Assembly (NCBI GenBank): GCA_964035575.1
Contig: OZ037859.1
Coordinates: 310,001-374,000, forward strand
Direction: 5' to 3'
DNA from: Rhynchopus sp. YZ270_cl-10
Lineage: Eukaryota > Euglenozoa > Diplonemea > Diplonemida > Diplonemidae
Length of the DNA: 64,000 nt
The notes under the pieces were generated by a model that had not been told where the DNA came from, did no database searches, and saw nothing but the letters and a program-made list of their open reading frames with translations. The position numbers and the translations under genes are program-made. Of the stretch, positions 50,403 through 61,100 are shown piece after piece. Numbering within the stretch: position 1 is the stretch's first letter; the number at the start of each line of letters is the position of its first letter.

Positions 50403-50627
50403 AGAGATTCCTTCGTTGAACAGGAAAGCACAGACCCACGCAAGCGGCTTTTGCTTTCTTACTTTCTGCCCCATGCATTGCAGTGCAGGAGGAGTATTTT
50501 GTATTTGACAGAGGAAACTGTATTGAGAAGTAGGGGAAAGCCATCCCTTTTGAGGATACTGGATGTGAACCGGCGGGGGGGAAAGCCCTTTGACGACACT
50601 ACAGGAAAGCCAGCCCAAGGAAAATAT

Positions 50628-50760
50628 GTGGTGATATACGGGGGCGGGGTTTCACAAAATTTCAATCCTATTCACAAATTTTTCACAAATTTTCACCACT
50701 GTGTTGGTGTAAAAAGTTGTGAAGAGTTGTGAAACCCCGCTCCCCCCCGTAAAGCACCAC
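50628..50760. repeat. 133-bp block with about 30-bp inverted ends
   Basis: Left end GTGGTGATATACGGGGGCGG then GGTTTCACAA; right end TTGTGAAACCCCGCTCCCCC then CCGTAAAGCACCAC. The interior repeats TTCACAAATTT. It looks like a MITE-like mini-element. Confidence 0.65.
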
Positions 50761-51319
50761 TATAGGTTAAGATGAATGCACCACACTATCGTTTTCGTGC
50801 AGGAACACAATTTGGACAAAAAAAATGGGCCATCTCTTCACGAAGACCAAAATAAGATCACCTTCTGGCGCAACCGCAACTTTTTGGCAAAAAGTGGAGT
50901 TGAAAAGTACACTGTATGGGCGCGACCAAAGGGGGGGAAATGTTGTCACTCTGGGGGTATAAGACCCATATGTGGGCTAGAGAACATGAGACTTGAGCCA
51001 AAAATAAAATACAAAACGAAATTGTGGGGGGGATAGTTGTATGAGTGGGGTTGGTTTTCACATTCGAAAAAAAAAAAAAAAAAATGACCTTGGGACAGAG
51101 CTCGCGCTAAAGTCCATCCCTCATCCCGGGATTTTTGGGGGTTTTGGTAGGAACGTTTTTTTTTTTTGCAGTACGGGGATTTCATTAAGAAACCAGAAGT
51201 TCTAATATTGTTGAGTAAGACCACCACATAGTGGACTTGCATATACATGTGACCCCGCCGTGGAACGCAATTGGCTCGGAAAGTCAAAAGAAAGAGGAGA
51301 AAAAAGAAAAGGAAAAAAA

Positions 51320-51920
51320 AAAAAGTTGGTTACCGTGCGCCTGCGGCGCTGCCTGTTCCCTTCCAGTTTCTACAGGCAAACACTTGCCCCCTTTACCTTA
51401 CACTGACGGATTTTGACCAAAACCAAGAACTTGTCCATTTCGGCAAATTGACCCCACCACAGAACGGACGAATTCCGGAAATGCAAATGCCGGTGTTTTC
51501 GCGCATTTTCATGTTGCAAGACGTCAGGATCAGGGAGAGAAAATCTGGTTGTGGGATTTACATTGGCCCTCTTTACCCTACATGGATTTTGACCAAAACC
51601 AAAAAATTGGCCATTTCGGCAAAGTGACCCCACCACAGCGCGGACGGATTCCGGAAATTCCAATCGCGGTATGTTTTGGGGCTGAAAACCCACTGATTTT
51701 CAGGAGAAAAATTGCTTCCAAATCTCGGAATTTTCCGAATTTTCCTGAAAATGACCCTTGTTTACGAGTATGGGTTCATATTTTGCGAAAATTTAAGTCA
51801 CTAAAATTTTGTCCATTTTTCCGTATATACCCCACCACAAGCCGGGATTGGCCCGGAAATGCCACAAAACGGGGTTTCCGGGCCTCCCCAGCTAACCTTT
51901 TCAAGGAACGTTTTTCCGTA
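51320..51920 (+). repeat. Dispersed repeat R1, copy 2
   Basis: Second copy of the 15170-15800 repeat, same orientation, with point changes and small indels throughout. The two copies are 36 kb apart. Confidence 0.75.
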
Positions 51921-52256
51921 CCCGAAATCCATTTTTTCCCCATTTTTTCCCATAATTAGCGCGACCACTGCCTTGGGACTGATGTACAGCAAACCTACAG
52001 GGGACCCTGCTTCATACAGAGTGCTAATACACTCTCCCCCTGATGAAGAAGAGGGCAACAAAAAGATTACGGAGGCAACAAAAAAAAAAAACTCTCCACG
52101 CACTATCTCGTCTACCGTCCCTCTTTAGAAGAGACGGTGACTGTCCACTTAGTGAAGATGTGGGTGTTGAAATCCACCTCAAAGTAGTCCGGGTATTGTA
52201 CTTTCGCAGGAAAGAGGAAACTTTGGGTGATCTATGATCGTCTCCGTGGGACACGT

Positions 52257-52398
52257 AACAGGCTGTGAGAGCTTGTGAGACTCTGTGAGAGCCTGTGAGA
52301 CCTTGTGAGAGCCTGTGAGAGCTTGTGAGAGCTTGTGAGAGTCTGTGAGAGCTTGTGAGAGCTTAGTGAGAGTTAGTGAGAGCTAGTGGGAGCTGAGT
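52257..52398. repeat. 10-bp minisatellite, left block
   Basis: About 13 units of GAGCTTGTGA, GAGCCTGTGA and GAGTCTGTGA variants. The same minisatellite reappears at 53358. Confidence 0.9.
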
Positions 52399-53008
52399 AC
52401 TGAGTATACACAGTATACACAGTATACACAGTATACACAGTATACACAGTATACACAGTATACACAGTATACACAGTATACACAGTATACACAGTATACA
52501 CAGTATACACAGTATACACAGTATACACAGTATACACAGTATACACAGTATACACAGTATACACAGTATACACAGTATACACAGTATACACAGTATACAC
52601 AGTATACACAGTATACACAGTATACACAGTATACACAGTATACACAGTATACACAGTATACACAGTATAGACAGTATACACAGTATACACAGTATACACA
52701 GTATACACAGTATACACAGTATACACAGTATACACAGTATACACAGTATACACAGTATACACAGTATACACAGTATACACAGTATACACAGTATACACAG
52801 TATACACAGTATACACAGTATACACAGTATACACAGTATACACAGTATACACAGTATACACAGTATACACAGTATACACAGTATACACAGTATACACAGT
52901 ATACACAGTATACACAGTATACACAGTATACACAGTATACACAGTATACACAGTATACACAGTATACACAGTATACACAGTATACACAGTATACACAGTA
53001 TACACAGT
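52399..53008. repeat. 9-bp microsatellite (AGTATACAC)n
   Basis: About 67 nearly perfect units; one unit at about 52666 reads AGTATAGAC. It is open in all three minus frames because the unit is a multiple of three without stops, so the long predicted frames (VYT, VYC repeats) are artefacts. Confidence 0.97.
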
Positions 53009-53037
53009 TTTCACAATACAGTACAGGGGATTGGGAG

Positions 53038-53174
53038 TACAGTACAGTACAGTACAGTACAGTACAGTACAGTACAGTACAGTACAGTACAGTACAGTAC
53101 AGTACAGTACAGTACAGTACAGTACAGTACAGTACAGTACAGTACAGTACAGTACAGTACAGTACAGTACAGTA
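53038..53174. repeat. 5-bp microsatellite (AGTAC)n
   Basis: About 27 perfect units. The unit shares AGTA and CAGTA with the adjoining 9-bp tract, suggesting one arose from the other. Confidence 0.97.
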
Positions 53175-53357
53175 AAAGGGCCACCCGCCGCAGGCGGAAA
53201 CTTTTATATGCCGTGCACTTTCCAACTGGTCTGAAGAGTGATCTGACCACCTTGTCCCAGTATAACATACACCCAATAAATCCATTGGAGAAGGAATATT
53301 TCACGTTTGACCACCACAGAATACATGCCACACCACTAAAGTACAAAAAACCCCTCG

Positions 53358-53577
53358 GGGTTAGTGAGAGCTAGTGAGAGCCTGTGAGAGCTTAGTGAGA
53401 GTTAGTGAGAGCTGTGAGAGCCTGTGAGACCTTGTGAGAGCCTGTGAGAGCTTGTGAGAGCTTGTGAGAGTCTGTGAGAGCCTGTGAGAGCTTGTGAGAG
53501 CCTGTGAGACCTTGTGAGAGCTTGTGAGAGTCTGTGAGAGCCTGTGAGAGCCTGTGAGAGCTTACTGAGAGCTAGTA
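53358..53577. repeat. 10-bp minisatellite, right block
   Basis: About 21 units of the same GAGCCTGTGA family, in the same orientation as 52257-52398. Confidence 0.9.
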
Positions 53578-53812
53578 TTTTCATCATATGCAATCAATAA
53601 ATTGATTGCATCAGCTAGTGAAAAAATCTCTCCCCGTTCATAGATCACCCAAACTTCTTTGAGGCCAAAAAAAGAGATTATTCAAGCATTGCCTGAACCA
53701 AATTCAAAAATAATAAGATGATAATCATCTCATGCAGTAGTCACCTACAGGGAGATTGAAGGGGAAAAAAAAATCAATACTGACGTATTACGGATGCTCG
53801 CAAAAGAAAAAT

Positions 53813-53953
53813 AAACTGTAGTTGTTGAATGCAGGCACCACCGACTGACCCACATATGATGCCAGCCATCCAGATGAAAGCATTAAGTACCCTGCGGCAC
53901 AGAAAGGTATAAAAAGGAAACCTAATGGGTTACCCATACCGTAAGAGAACGAG
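53813..53953 (+). repeat. H4 repeat, longest copy
   Basis: AACTGTAGTTGTTGAATGCA ... CCACATATGATGCCAGCC ... AAAAGGAAACCTAATGGGTT ... CGTAAGAGAACGAGG; contains every block seen in the other two copies. Confidence 0.7.
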
Positions 53954-53978
53954 GTACACAACCAAAAAAAAAGTTTAA

Positions 53979-54010
53979 AAGATGAACCTAAGCCGCTGCT
54001 GAATCACCTT
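53979..54010 (+). repeat. H1 hairpin repeat
   Basis: AAGATGAACCTAAGCCGCTG then CTGAATCACCTT; right inner arm decayed. Confidence 0.55.
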
Positions 54011-54274
54011 GAACAAAGCATAATACAACCCCTCCGGTCCGAATACATGCAGGTAGTAAATTAATATGAAGAGAACAGTTGGTAAGAATGACTTACTTAG
54101 CCATTTTTTTCCAGAGAGAAGCTTGAGAGTACGGACCACTTTGGGTCGCCGTAACTCTCAAAAAAAAGAAAAAAAAACTTGGAAGATGGTCTCTGGCGGG
54201 CACACTGCGGCACGCGCCTGTAAGGGCTGCCCTGATTGACCTTCCCAGGTAGGGAATGCTGCCTGAGTAAAAAA

Positions 54275-54308
54275 AAGATGGATGCACCTCATTGTGCGAA
54301 CACATTGG
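54275..54308 (+). repeat. H2 hairpin repeat
   Basis: AAGATGGATGCACCTCATTG then TGCGAACACATTG; core GCAC/GTGC pairs. Confidence 0.5.
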
Positions 54309-54592
54309 GGGAATGGGGAAAAAACGGCGAGGATAGCGGATAGAAACGTTCACCTGGAAGGGAAGGTGAAAAGAAGGGGAAAAAAACAGTGGCAGTTAGG
54401 AAACACTACAAAAAAATCTCTCCATTTTATTTTATTTTGAAAGATGAAAATGTGCCTTTACAAAAAAATTGCTCCGAGAGGTGTTCTATACAAAGTCATA
54501 CCGAGATGATCTAGGTTGCCCTCACAAAAAATGCCATCCCTTTTTATCTCGGATGATGTGGTTTCCTTATTTTTTCGGAGTGGTTTTGTTGT

Positions 54593-54640
54593 TTGAAAAC
54601 TTGGGTTGCATAAACACGGACGAGCTCCACTATATTTTAT
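54593..54640 (+). repeat. H6 repeat
   Basis: GAAAACTTGGGTTGCATAAA then CACGGACGAGCTCCACTATA. Confidence 0.55.
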
Positions 54641-54714
54641 TTTGAACATGGCTATCACAACGAAGCCGTTCCTACCCGAAATCACAAAGGGAGATTCAGA
54701 TGGTACGGAGGGCT

Positions 54715-57700
54715 CTAGATAAAGTCGAGAAAGCTTTCGAGACTTTCCGTTTGGAGAGTGGAGCAGGTGACGCTGGTGGCTGCGGTCGTAGGTGGTGATG
54801 GTGGTCGACGTCGGTCAGAGTGTCGATGCGACCGTTCCGTTCTGTCACCTCTTTTGCGGCGTGACCTGCTCTTTTCCCGCTCCCGCTCCCTCTCCCTTTC
54901 GCGGTCTCTCTCCCTCCCGAGATCTCGACTTTCAGAATCAGCACTGGTTAGATCGTCAGACTTCAATATATCCTTTATCTGCTTCGCAAGGTTCGCAAGC
55001 TTGCTCCGCATTGTCCGCTCTGTTCTTCTGTCCCGATCCCTCTCCCTCTCCCTCTCCCGTTCTCTTTCTCTTTCTCTCTCCCTTTCCCTTCGACCCCTAC
55101 TCTGACTCCGTTCCTTCCTTTTCCGAGAATGGTGTCGCTTTCTGTCGCGTTGCTCGCTACGTTGTTCACTCCGTTCCCTCTCTTGGACGTGGTATGTGGG
55201 AGGACGTTGCTCTGGACGTACTCCGATGGAGGATGGAGCGTAGGAGAGGTCGTGGTTCGCAGATTGGAGTGGCAGTGGAGGAGGCTGTGAGGGCGCTGCG
55301 GTGGGGCTGGGCCAGGCAGAGACCTGGGCGACACGCATGCTGGCGACAGCCGATGCGGCGATCGCCTGGGTGGTGATGTGCTCCACTGCCTCCAGCATCG
55401 TCTGCCGTGCTGCGCTTAACCTTTGTGCAGCCTCCATCTCCTGTACGCGCTGTCGCTGCAAAGCAGCCTCCTGGTCGCGCATCGGTGATGGTGGTGCCTG
55501 CCTCGGGGGGCTTTTCTGCATCATCTGTGCATCCAGACGTCTCCTCGCTTCCTCCCACCGCAGGCTTTCCTGTTGTGCGACCCGTGCACCGTATTCCTGC
55601 TTCTGTAGTGCTGCGGCATGCGCCCCCATGATGGTGGTATGCCCGTCGTGGCTTGTGGACGCATCGCGTGGAGGAGGAGGAGGAGCAGGGGGTGTGTCGA
55701 AGCGCAGTGTGAGTCGCTCCTTTTCCCCCCAAGTCATCTTCGCCCAGGTAGACTTCCCGACAGTGTCGATGGCCTTGATCTGTGCAGAAGGGAGGGAGAG
55801 GACGCGCAGGCGGGACTGCTCCTCAGCAGGGTTGGGGTGGTGCTCGGTGTGTGTCTGGTGGCCGTGTGAAAAGGCGTTGCTGGTCTCGAGTTCGTAAGGG
55901 TCGTGGTCTGCGTTGGGGTCGAATGGGTGTGTGGGTTGAATGGGCTGCGACGGGATGTACCCCTTGGACACACAGACGTTGGTGCCGGCAGAGCTGTAGG
56001 CATGTGGCGGGCGCGTCTGGGATGCGGTAGGTGATGGGTTCGCGGAGTGGCGTGGCTGCTCCCGGCCCTGGTGGCGCTGGTGGCGTGAGCTCTGGCGCTT
56101 GGCTGACCGAGGTGAACTCCCTACAGAGTGCTGCGAGTCCACGTAGGGTGTGTCCTGCCAAGGGGAGTCCGATGGAGGTGGGCGGTCTGAGGCTGGGGAG
56201 GCACTGCGGGAGGTGTGGTGTTGTCGTGGTGGTTGTTGATGGTGCTGTTGTTGTTGTAGGTCGTGGGGTTGCTGTTGTTGTTGTTGTTGCTGTTGCTGGT
56301 AATGTTGTTCGGTTTGTTGCTGCTGCTGTTGTTGCTTGCGCAGGTATCGCTGCTCTTCATGCGTCAGTTCCTGCTGTGGAGACTTCACCAAACTCTCATG
56401 CAAAGAAGGCTTCCCACTCATCCGAGGCGGCTCTACACGAGACGCAGACCGAACCACCTGTGCCGGCCGCGGCTGCTCTGCTGCGTGTGGTGGGCTGTGC
56501 CCAACAGGCGCCATCTGCTCCCTCGCAAACGAGTGCACAGAAGGGGGTCGCTGCTGTGCTGCATGTGGTGAGTCTTGTTTGGCCTGGGCCTGGGACGTGC
56601 GTGAGCTGCGGGACGACTGCCGCGTTGGCGAAGCATGCGAGCTGGACGGAGGATTGGCGGGAGGAGGAACTACTGGTGCGGGTGTCACTGGTGCTGTGGG
56701 CGCAGGCTCAACTGCCACTGGTGCAGGGGGCTGCTGAGGTGAAGGTACGGGCACTGGTTCTGGTTCCACAGGTGGCGGTGGCGGTGGTGGAGCTGCGACA
56801 GGAGTCGGTGCAGGCTCGGGCTCAGGTTCAGGTTCAGGCTCTGGGACAGGTTCTGGTTCTGGTTCCTTTACTGGTTCTGGTTCTGGTTCAGGTTCAGCTT
56901 CTGGTTCAGGTGCAGGTGCGGGCTCTGGTACCGGCGCAGGCACTGCTGGTGGTGGTGGCACAGCTGCTGGTGCTTTGGCAAGCCTCTTCTTCTCCAAGGC
57001 CTGGACCAACTCCTCGGGCAGCGGCTCGCGAAGCATCCAGCTGAGATGGGCGAGGTCTTTTTGCTCGTACTTGGCTGCCATCTTGACGTACATAACTTCG
57101 GGGAAGAGCTTGAAAGCATCCCACATCTTAGTGACCTGCGCGTGTGTCTTCTTTTGGTCGATTGCATCATAGAAGGCTAGGATCCTTGGCAGCGCGTCCT
57201 CGGCTGACATCTCTGAGAAGCCGTGCGGGCGCTGGTCCAGCAGGAAACCTACCCTGGCTATAACATCGTCTGGGTAGGGTGGGTTTGCTGTCTCAAACTC
57301 TTTGTACAAATCGATGGGGCGTGATTTGAACTTATACCATATCTCGGCAACCCCGTCAATCGTCTTCTCTTTATCCGCAAACAGGTAGGCTTCGGACAGC
57401 TTTGCCATCACAACTGAGTCGGAGAGCTTCGCCCCTGCAGCTGAGTTAGGCTTCAGACTGGAGGCATTACGTGCCCGTCCACCTGGGCTTTTCACCTCAG
57501 GCTTAGGGGTGGGGGTAGCAGGCTTCGGGGTAGGCGGCTTGGAGCTTGGCTTCTCTTCTTCCTTCTTGGCTTCTTCCTTTTTGTCATCTTTTTTGTCCTT
57601 TTCCTTCTCCTTCGGCTTCTCCTTCTTTTCCTTTTCCTTCTCCTTCTTCTTAGGTTTCTCCTCCTTCTTTGGCTTCTCCTTTTTCGGTTTTTCCTCTTTC

Positions 57701-57807
57701 TTTGGCTTCTCCTTCTTTTTTGCCTTTGGAGACTCCTCCAAATCCCCTAAGCTGAAGTCGCCAAGATCCAGGTCCGCTGTCGGCTTCGCCTTCTTCTTCC
57801 CCCACAT
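54715..57807 (-). CDS. 1030-residue low-complexity protein with duplicated helical domain
   Basis: A single frame from MWGKKKAKPTADLDLGD. Residues about 25-100 are Lys/Glu-rich (PKKEEKPKK repeats). About 130-275 hold the only folded part: two related helical units, each with a W-x2-FK core (VAEIWYKFKSRPIDLYKEFE and VTKMWDAFKLFPEVMYVKMA). Then come Pro-Glu repeats (PEPEPEPEPVKE), polyQ (about 490-512), Ser/Arg-rich stretches, and alternating Arg-Glu tracts near residues 890-975, ending in ESLESFLDFI. Arg-Glu and Arg-Ser tracts are common in RNA-processing proteins, but I do not recognise the domain and would not assign a role. The codons for the polyQ and RE tracts are repetitive and likely length-variable. 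Confidence 0.8.
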   Translation of the reverse strand: MWGKKKAKPTADLDLGDFSLGDLEESPKAKKKEKPKKEEKPKKEKPKKEEKPKKKEKEKEKKEKPKEKEKDKKDDKKEEAKKEEEKPSSKPPTPKPATPTPKPEVKSPGGRARNASSLKPNSAAGAKLSDSVVMAKLSEAYLFADKEKTIDGVAEIWYKFKSRPIDLYKEFETANPPYPDDVIARVGFLLDQRPHGFSEMSAEDALPRILAFYDAIDQKKTHAQVTKMWDAFKLFPEVMYVKMAAKYEQKDLAHLSWMLREPLPEELVQALEKKRLAKAPAAVPPPPAVPAPVPEPAPAPEPEAEPEPEPEPVKEPEPEPVPEPEPEPEPEPAPTPVAAPPPPPPPVEPEPVPVPSPQQPPAPVAVEPAPTAPVTPAPVVPPPANPPSSSHASPTRQSSRSSRTSQAQAKQDSPHAAQQRPPSVHSFAREQMAPVGHSPPHAAEQPRPAQVVRSASRVEPPRMSGKPSLHESLVKSPQQELTHEEQRYLRKQQQQQQQTEQHYQQQQQQQQQQPHDLQQQQHHQQPPRQHHTSRSASPASDRPPPSDSPWQDTPYVDSQHSVGSSPRSAKRQSSRHQRHQGREQPRHSANPSPTASQTRPPHAYSSAGTNVCVSKGYIPSQPIQPTHPFDPNADHDPYELETSNAFSHGHQTHTEHHPNPAEEQSRLRVLSLPSAQIKAIDTVGKSTWAKMTWGEKERLTLRFDTPPAPPPPPRDASTSHDGHTTIMGAHAAALQKQEYGARVAQQESLRWEEARRRLDAQMMQKSPPRQAPPSPMRDQEAALQRQRVQEMEAAQRLSAARQTMLEAVEHITTQAIAASAVASMRVAQVSAWPSPTAAPSQPPPLPLQSANHDLSYAPSSIGVRPEQRPPTYHVQERERSEQRSEQRDRKRHHSRKRKERSQSRGRRERERERERERERERERDRDRRTERTMRSKLANLAKQIKDILKSDDLTSADSESRDLGRERDREREREREREKSRSRRKRGDRTERSHRHSDRRRPPSPPTTAATSVTCSTLQTESLESFLDFI

Positions 57808-58169
57808 CGCAAGAGAGGGGCCACTCAGGAGCGGTGCACCGCTGCTCTATGGGCGGTGTGTATCATGTATTGTCCTGGATGGAGTGGTGGTGGTGGTGGT
57901 GGTGGCGGGGAGGGGGGGGGGGAAGCATATCATGCAACTGCAAATTTCAAACACTCTCGTTTTTTTTTTATCGGGTACAGTACAGTAAAAGGGTAGACAC
58001 CCTTTGCATCTAAGGGAAACAAAAAAAAGAAAGGTACATAGAGGGGAAACTTGAACGTGAAAATTATTTGATGCAGCCTCCAGGGCTGACCCTACGCCAG
58101 CCCTGGATGAAGGCAAGAAATAAAGGTAAACGTTATACTGCCTAAAGGGAAGGGTTTTTTCTGCTCTTT
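57808..58169. other. Short intergenic region
   Basis: Contains GGT repeats (57885-57905), a small perfect hairpin (AAAGGGT/ACCCTTT, about 57987-58004) and a GTACAGTACAGTA fragment like the 5-bp microsatellite. No H1 or H2 copy seen. Confidence 0.6.
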
Positions 58170-61100
58170 CTAAAGACGTTCGCGTAATGGGGACACATTG
58201 CGGTGGAAGGAGTGCCGTGAGACAGCAGAGTGTTGTGAGGGGAATGAAGCGAATTTGTCGTGAAGGATGTGCACTGCGTGGATGGGGTCGCGTGAGTGCA
58301 TAGGTGAGGAGGTATAGTCACGTAGTGTACCCACGGAGGAGTGACATGGGAGTGCCGTGCTTGGGGCACGTGTCTTCACACTGTTCCCTGGGTATGATGT
58401 GATTGATCGCACGACGGAGGTCTTCTTCTCCTTTGTCATTGAACCGTAGTGCTTTGCGAGCAGATCTCCTGCCTCGCCCTTCATTTGTTCACGTATCCGT
58501 TCTTCCTGCCGTTTGAGCTCAGCGCTGTGTGCTGCTTTGAGCTGGTCAATGGTGTCTTTGTGTTTGAGGACGTAGTCTTCGCTGGCACGCATGCGGTCGA
58601 CCAGGAACTTTACCTGCGACTGCGCTTCGAGGATGAGCTTGCGCAGTTTGGGGATCTCTCCGTTCTCTTTGAGTGCCTCGTTGAGACGTGCCTCCATTTC
58701 GCTGTGTGAGAGGCGAAGACCTTCGATGTCGCGTTCCAGTGTTTCGCGTTCGCGTTCTGTCGTTTCTGCGAGGATCTCTGCCGCTTCTTTGTCCCATTTG
58801 AGTGCAGCATTGTCGCGCTCGAGGTTTGCGATGGTTTTGAGAAGTCCTGCGATTGTTTCGCGTTGGACAATAAGCTTTTCGCGGAGTTCGGGGAGAAGGG
58901 CTTGCTCGGAGGCGATGAGCTGGCGGAGGAGACGTTCCTGCTCTTCCCCGCTTTGCACGAGAAGGGCTTGCAGCTGCTGTTCTCTGCGGGCAGCGGCGTC
59001 TTCGATCTTGCGGATCACATCCTGCGCAGCAGCGAGCTCGCCTTGGAGACGTGCCTGCTCCCGCTGGGCTAGGCTGCGTGCATCTGCTGCTTCGCTTTGA
59101 TGTCTTGCTGCCTTCTCCTGCATTGTCGCAAAGTCGTCTCTTGGCACTCTAGTGTTAATGATACCACGCAGCTCATTGTTCGCTTGCTCCAAATGGTCAA
59201 TGTCGTTGTCCCTGCAATCCGCCAAGTCGTCGTAAGCATATTGCGCATCCATCAACGCCATCTCTGCCTTCACCAAAGCGTCTTCTGCCTTTTCTGCGCG
59301 AGAAGACAGCATATCCTTTGCAACCAGCTGCATCCGCAGACGAGACGTCTCCGCCTGCGCCTCCCGAAGCTGCTTTTGGAAGAGAACCCAATTGAGAATG
59401 AGGCTGCTCTCCTTTTGTGCTGGCTGTGCAGCTTCGGGTGCCTGGGCAATGGGAACAGCCTCCGCACGTTGTGGTGTCTTGCGCTCCGCAAGCTGTCTCC
59501 GCAGCTCCTCAACAAGAATCAACAGCTCGTTTCGCTCCTCCGTCAGCACAATAAGCGAGGCCTTCATAGCGTCGAGCTCCCCAACCAGGTCCTTCGTAAT
59601 GTCCTGGATCATTGATGCTGAGGCAATTTCCAACGCCTTGATAGGATCCTCGCGGTATTCTGCCATCTTCTCTGGGCCGTGTACACCGACAAAGTCTGCG
59701 AGGTGTTCTCTCTTGCGTGGTTCCCAGACTTCGCGTCCGACGATAGCCTCGAGTGCAGTGTCGGTTTGTGTGCCTCCGTCGGTGACGTCCTTTGCGGTGT
59801 GGGCCACAACGCTTTCGACTGGAGGGGTGTAGCTGTGATCTACGTTGATGTCGGGGGTGTGGCTGTCGGCATGATCGGAGTTGTGTTCTGCAGCACTGTG
59901 CACATCGTTGTCGCTGAGGGGCGGGCGTGTGACCGCAGGGATGTCGGGCATTTTGTACGGGTTTGAGGCCTCAGAGTACGGCAGCGACCCTGGCAGTTGA
60001 AAGGGGTTGTCTGTGCTTCCCATGGAGAGCGGGTGCTGTGAGTCATGTGGTGTGCGCTCTGAAGGCTGGAACGCGCTGGCATAGTCGCTCATATGCTTCT
60101 GGATGATCTGTGAGGCACTCAAATCAACACTAACATCCTTCGACGGTGTGCTCTCTGCAGACTGCCTGCTCTCAGCATAGAACGTCGACCCCACAGAGGC
60201 ATGAAGCTGCAGGCTGCCTTGGCTAGGCGCCTGGTGGCGTGCCACCCCCTCCAAGCTTGGTGCTGGGGCACTCAGGGCAGGGGTGGCGGCACTGAGGTAT
60301 TCGCTAAAGTCTTCGCGCAACAGCAAGGAGGCGGGGGCAAGCGTCTCAGAGACGTCCTTGGGTGCAACGGAGGGTGCGGATTTATGTTCGCTTGGTGCAA
60401 CGGAGACGGCTGGTAGTGATGCGGAGTATGAGGGGGCTGCTTGGGGCGTGGCTTGCGAGGGGGCTTGAGACAGCGCTTGGGAGACGGCCTGCGATACTGC
60501 TTGCGAGGGGGCTGCTTGGGAAGCTGCCTGCGACGCAGCTACAGAGACGTGTGACGCTGCCGGGTGTGCAGTAGAATGCTGTGACCGTGCAGGAGAAGAC
60601 GCCGCATCAGACCTGTCTTCGCTCTGCATGGCCCGCAGGAGCGAGGGGTGCGGTGCGCCTGCAAAGGAGTGCAACGTTGACTGGATGCCGAGCTTGTCAG
60701 AGGGCACCTGTGCAGAGAGCTGGCTAAGCGCGTGCACGCTCTCGAGGGGATGCATGCTCGCAGGTGACGCTGTGGCCTCCTTCTGTGCAGCGGGTGCCAA
60801 TGGCGATTTGAACCTCTGCGACGGTGTGGTTGGGCCTGAGTGCATCGACAACGACGGTGGCACTGCACCCGACACACGCCCCACATCACCCGATTTCTGC
60901 CCTACTGCTGACGACACATGCGATACACCGTCTGTCGGCATTCGCCCCATCGACGGTGCCGCACCACTCGCAAAGGACGACGTTCTACTACGCTCACCTG
61001 ACCTGGAGGGCTGCTGCTGGGGCTCGGGCAGACCTACAGAATCTGCTACGTCTGTCTTGACACGTGACGACGCTACGGACGGAACCGCACTTACCACACT

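Larger units (their letters stand above)
48552..52256. other. Gene-poor repeat tract
   Basis: About 3.7 kb without a supportable gene. It holds H1, H2, H3, H5, H6 and H7 copies, an inverted-repeat block at 50628-50760, and the second copy of R1. Confidence 0.6.
53578..54714. other. Intergenic with H repeats
   Basis: Holds a perfect 10-bp hairpin (ATGCAATCAA/TTGATTGCAT, about 53588-53611), an H4, H1, H2 and H6 copy, and the 3' side of the 1030-residue gene. No gene seen. Confidence 0.6.

Noticed and set aside
52373-53285. Open frames of 213 and 300 residues (VYT and VYC repeats)
   Set aside because: Products of the 9-bp microsatellite, open in every minus frame.
52257-53577. CRISPR-like array
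   Set aside because: Units are 5-10 bp tandem repeats with no spacers, and the DNA is eukaryotic.
56031-57044. Plus-strand open frame of 337 residues
   Set aside because: Antisense shadow of the Pro/Glu/Gln-rich region of the 1030-residue protein (Val/Leu runs).
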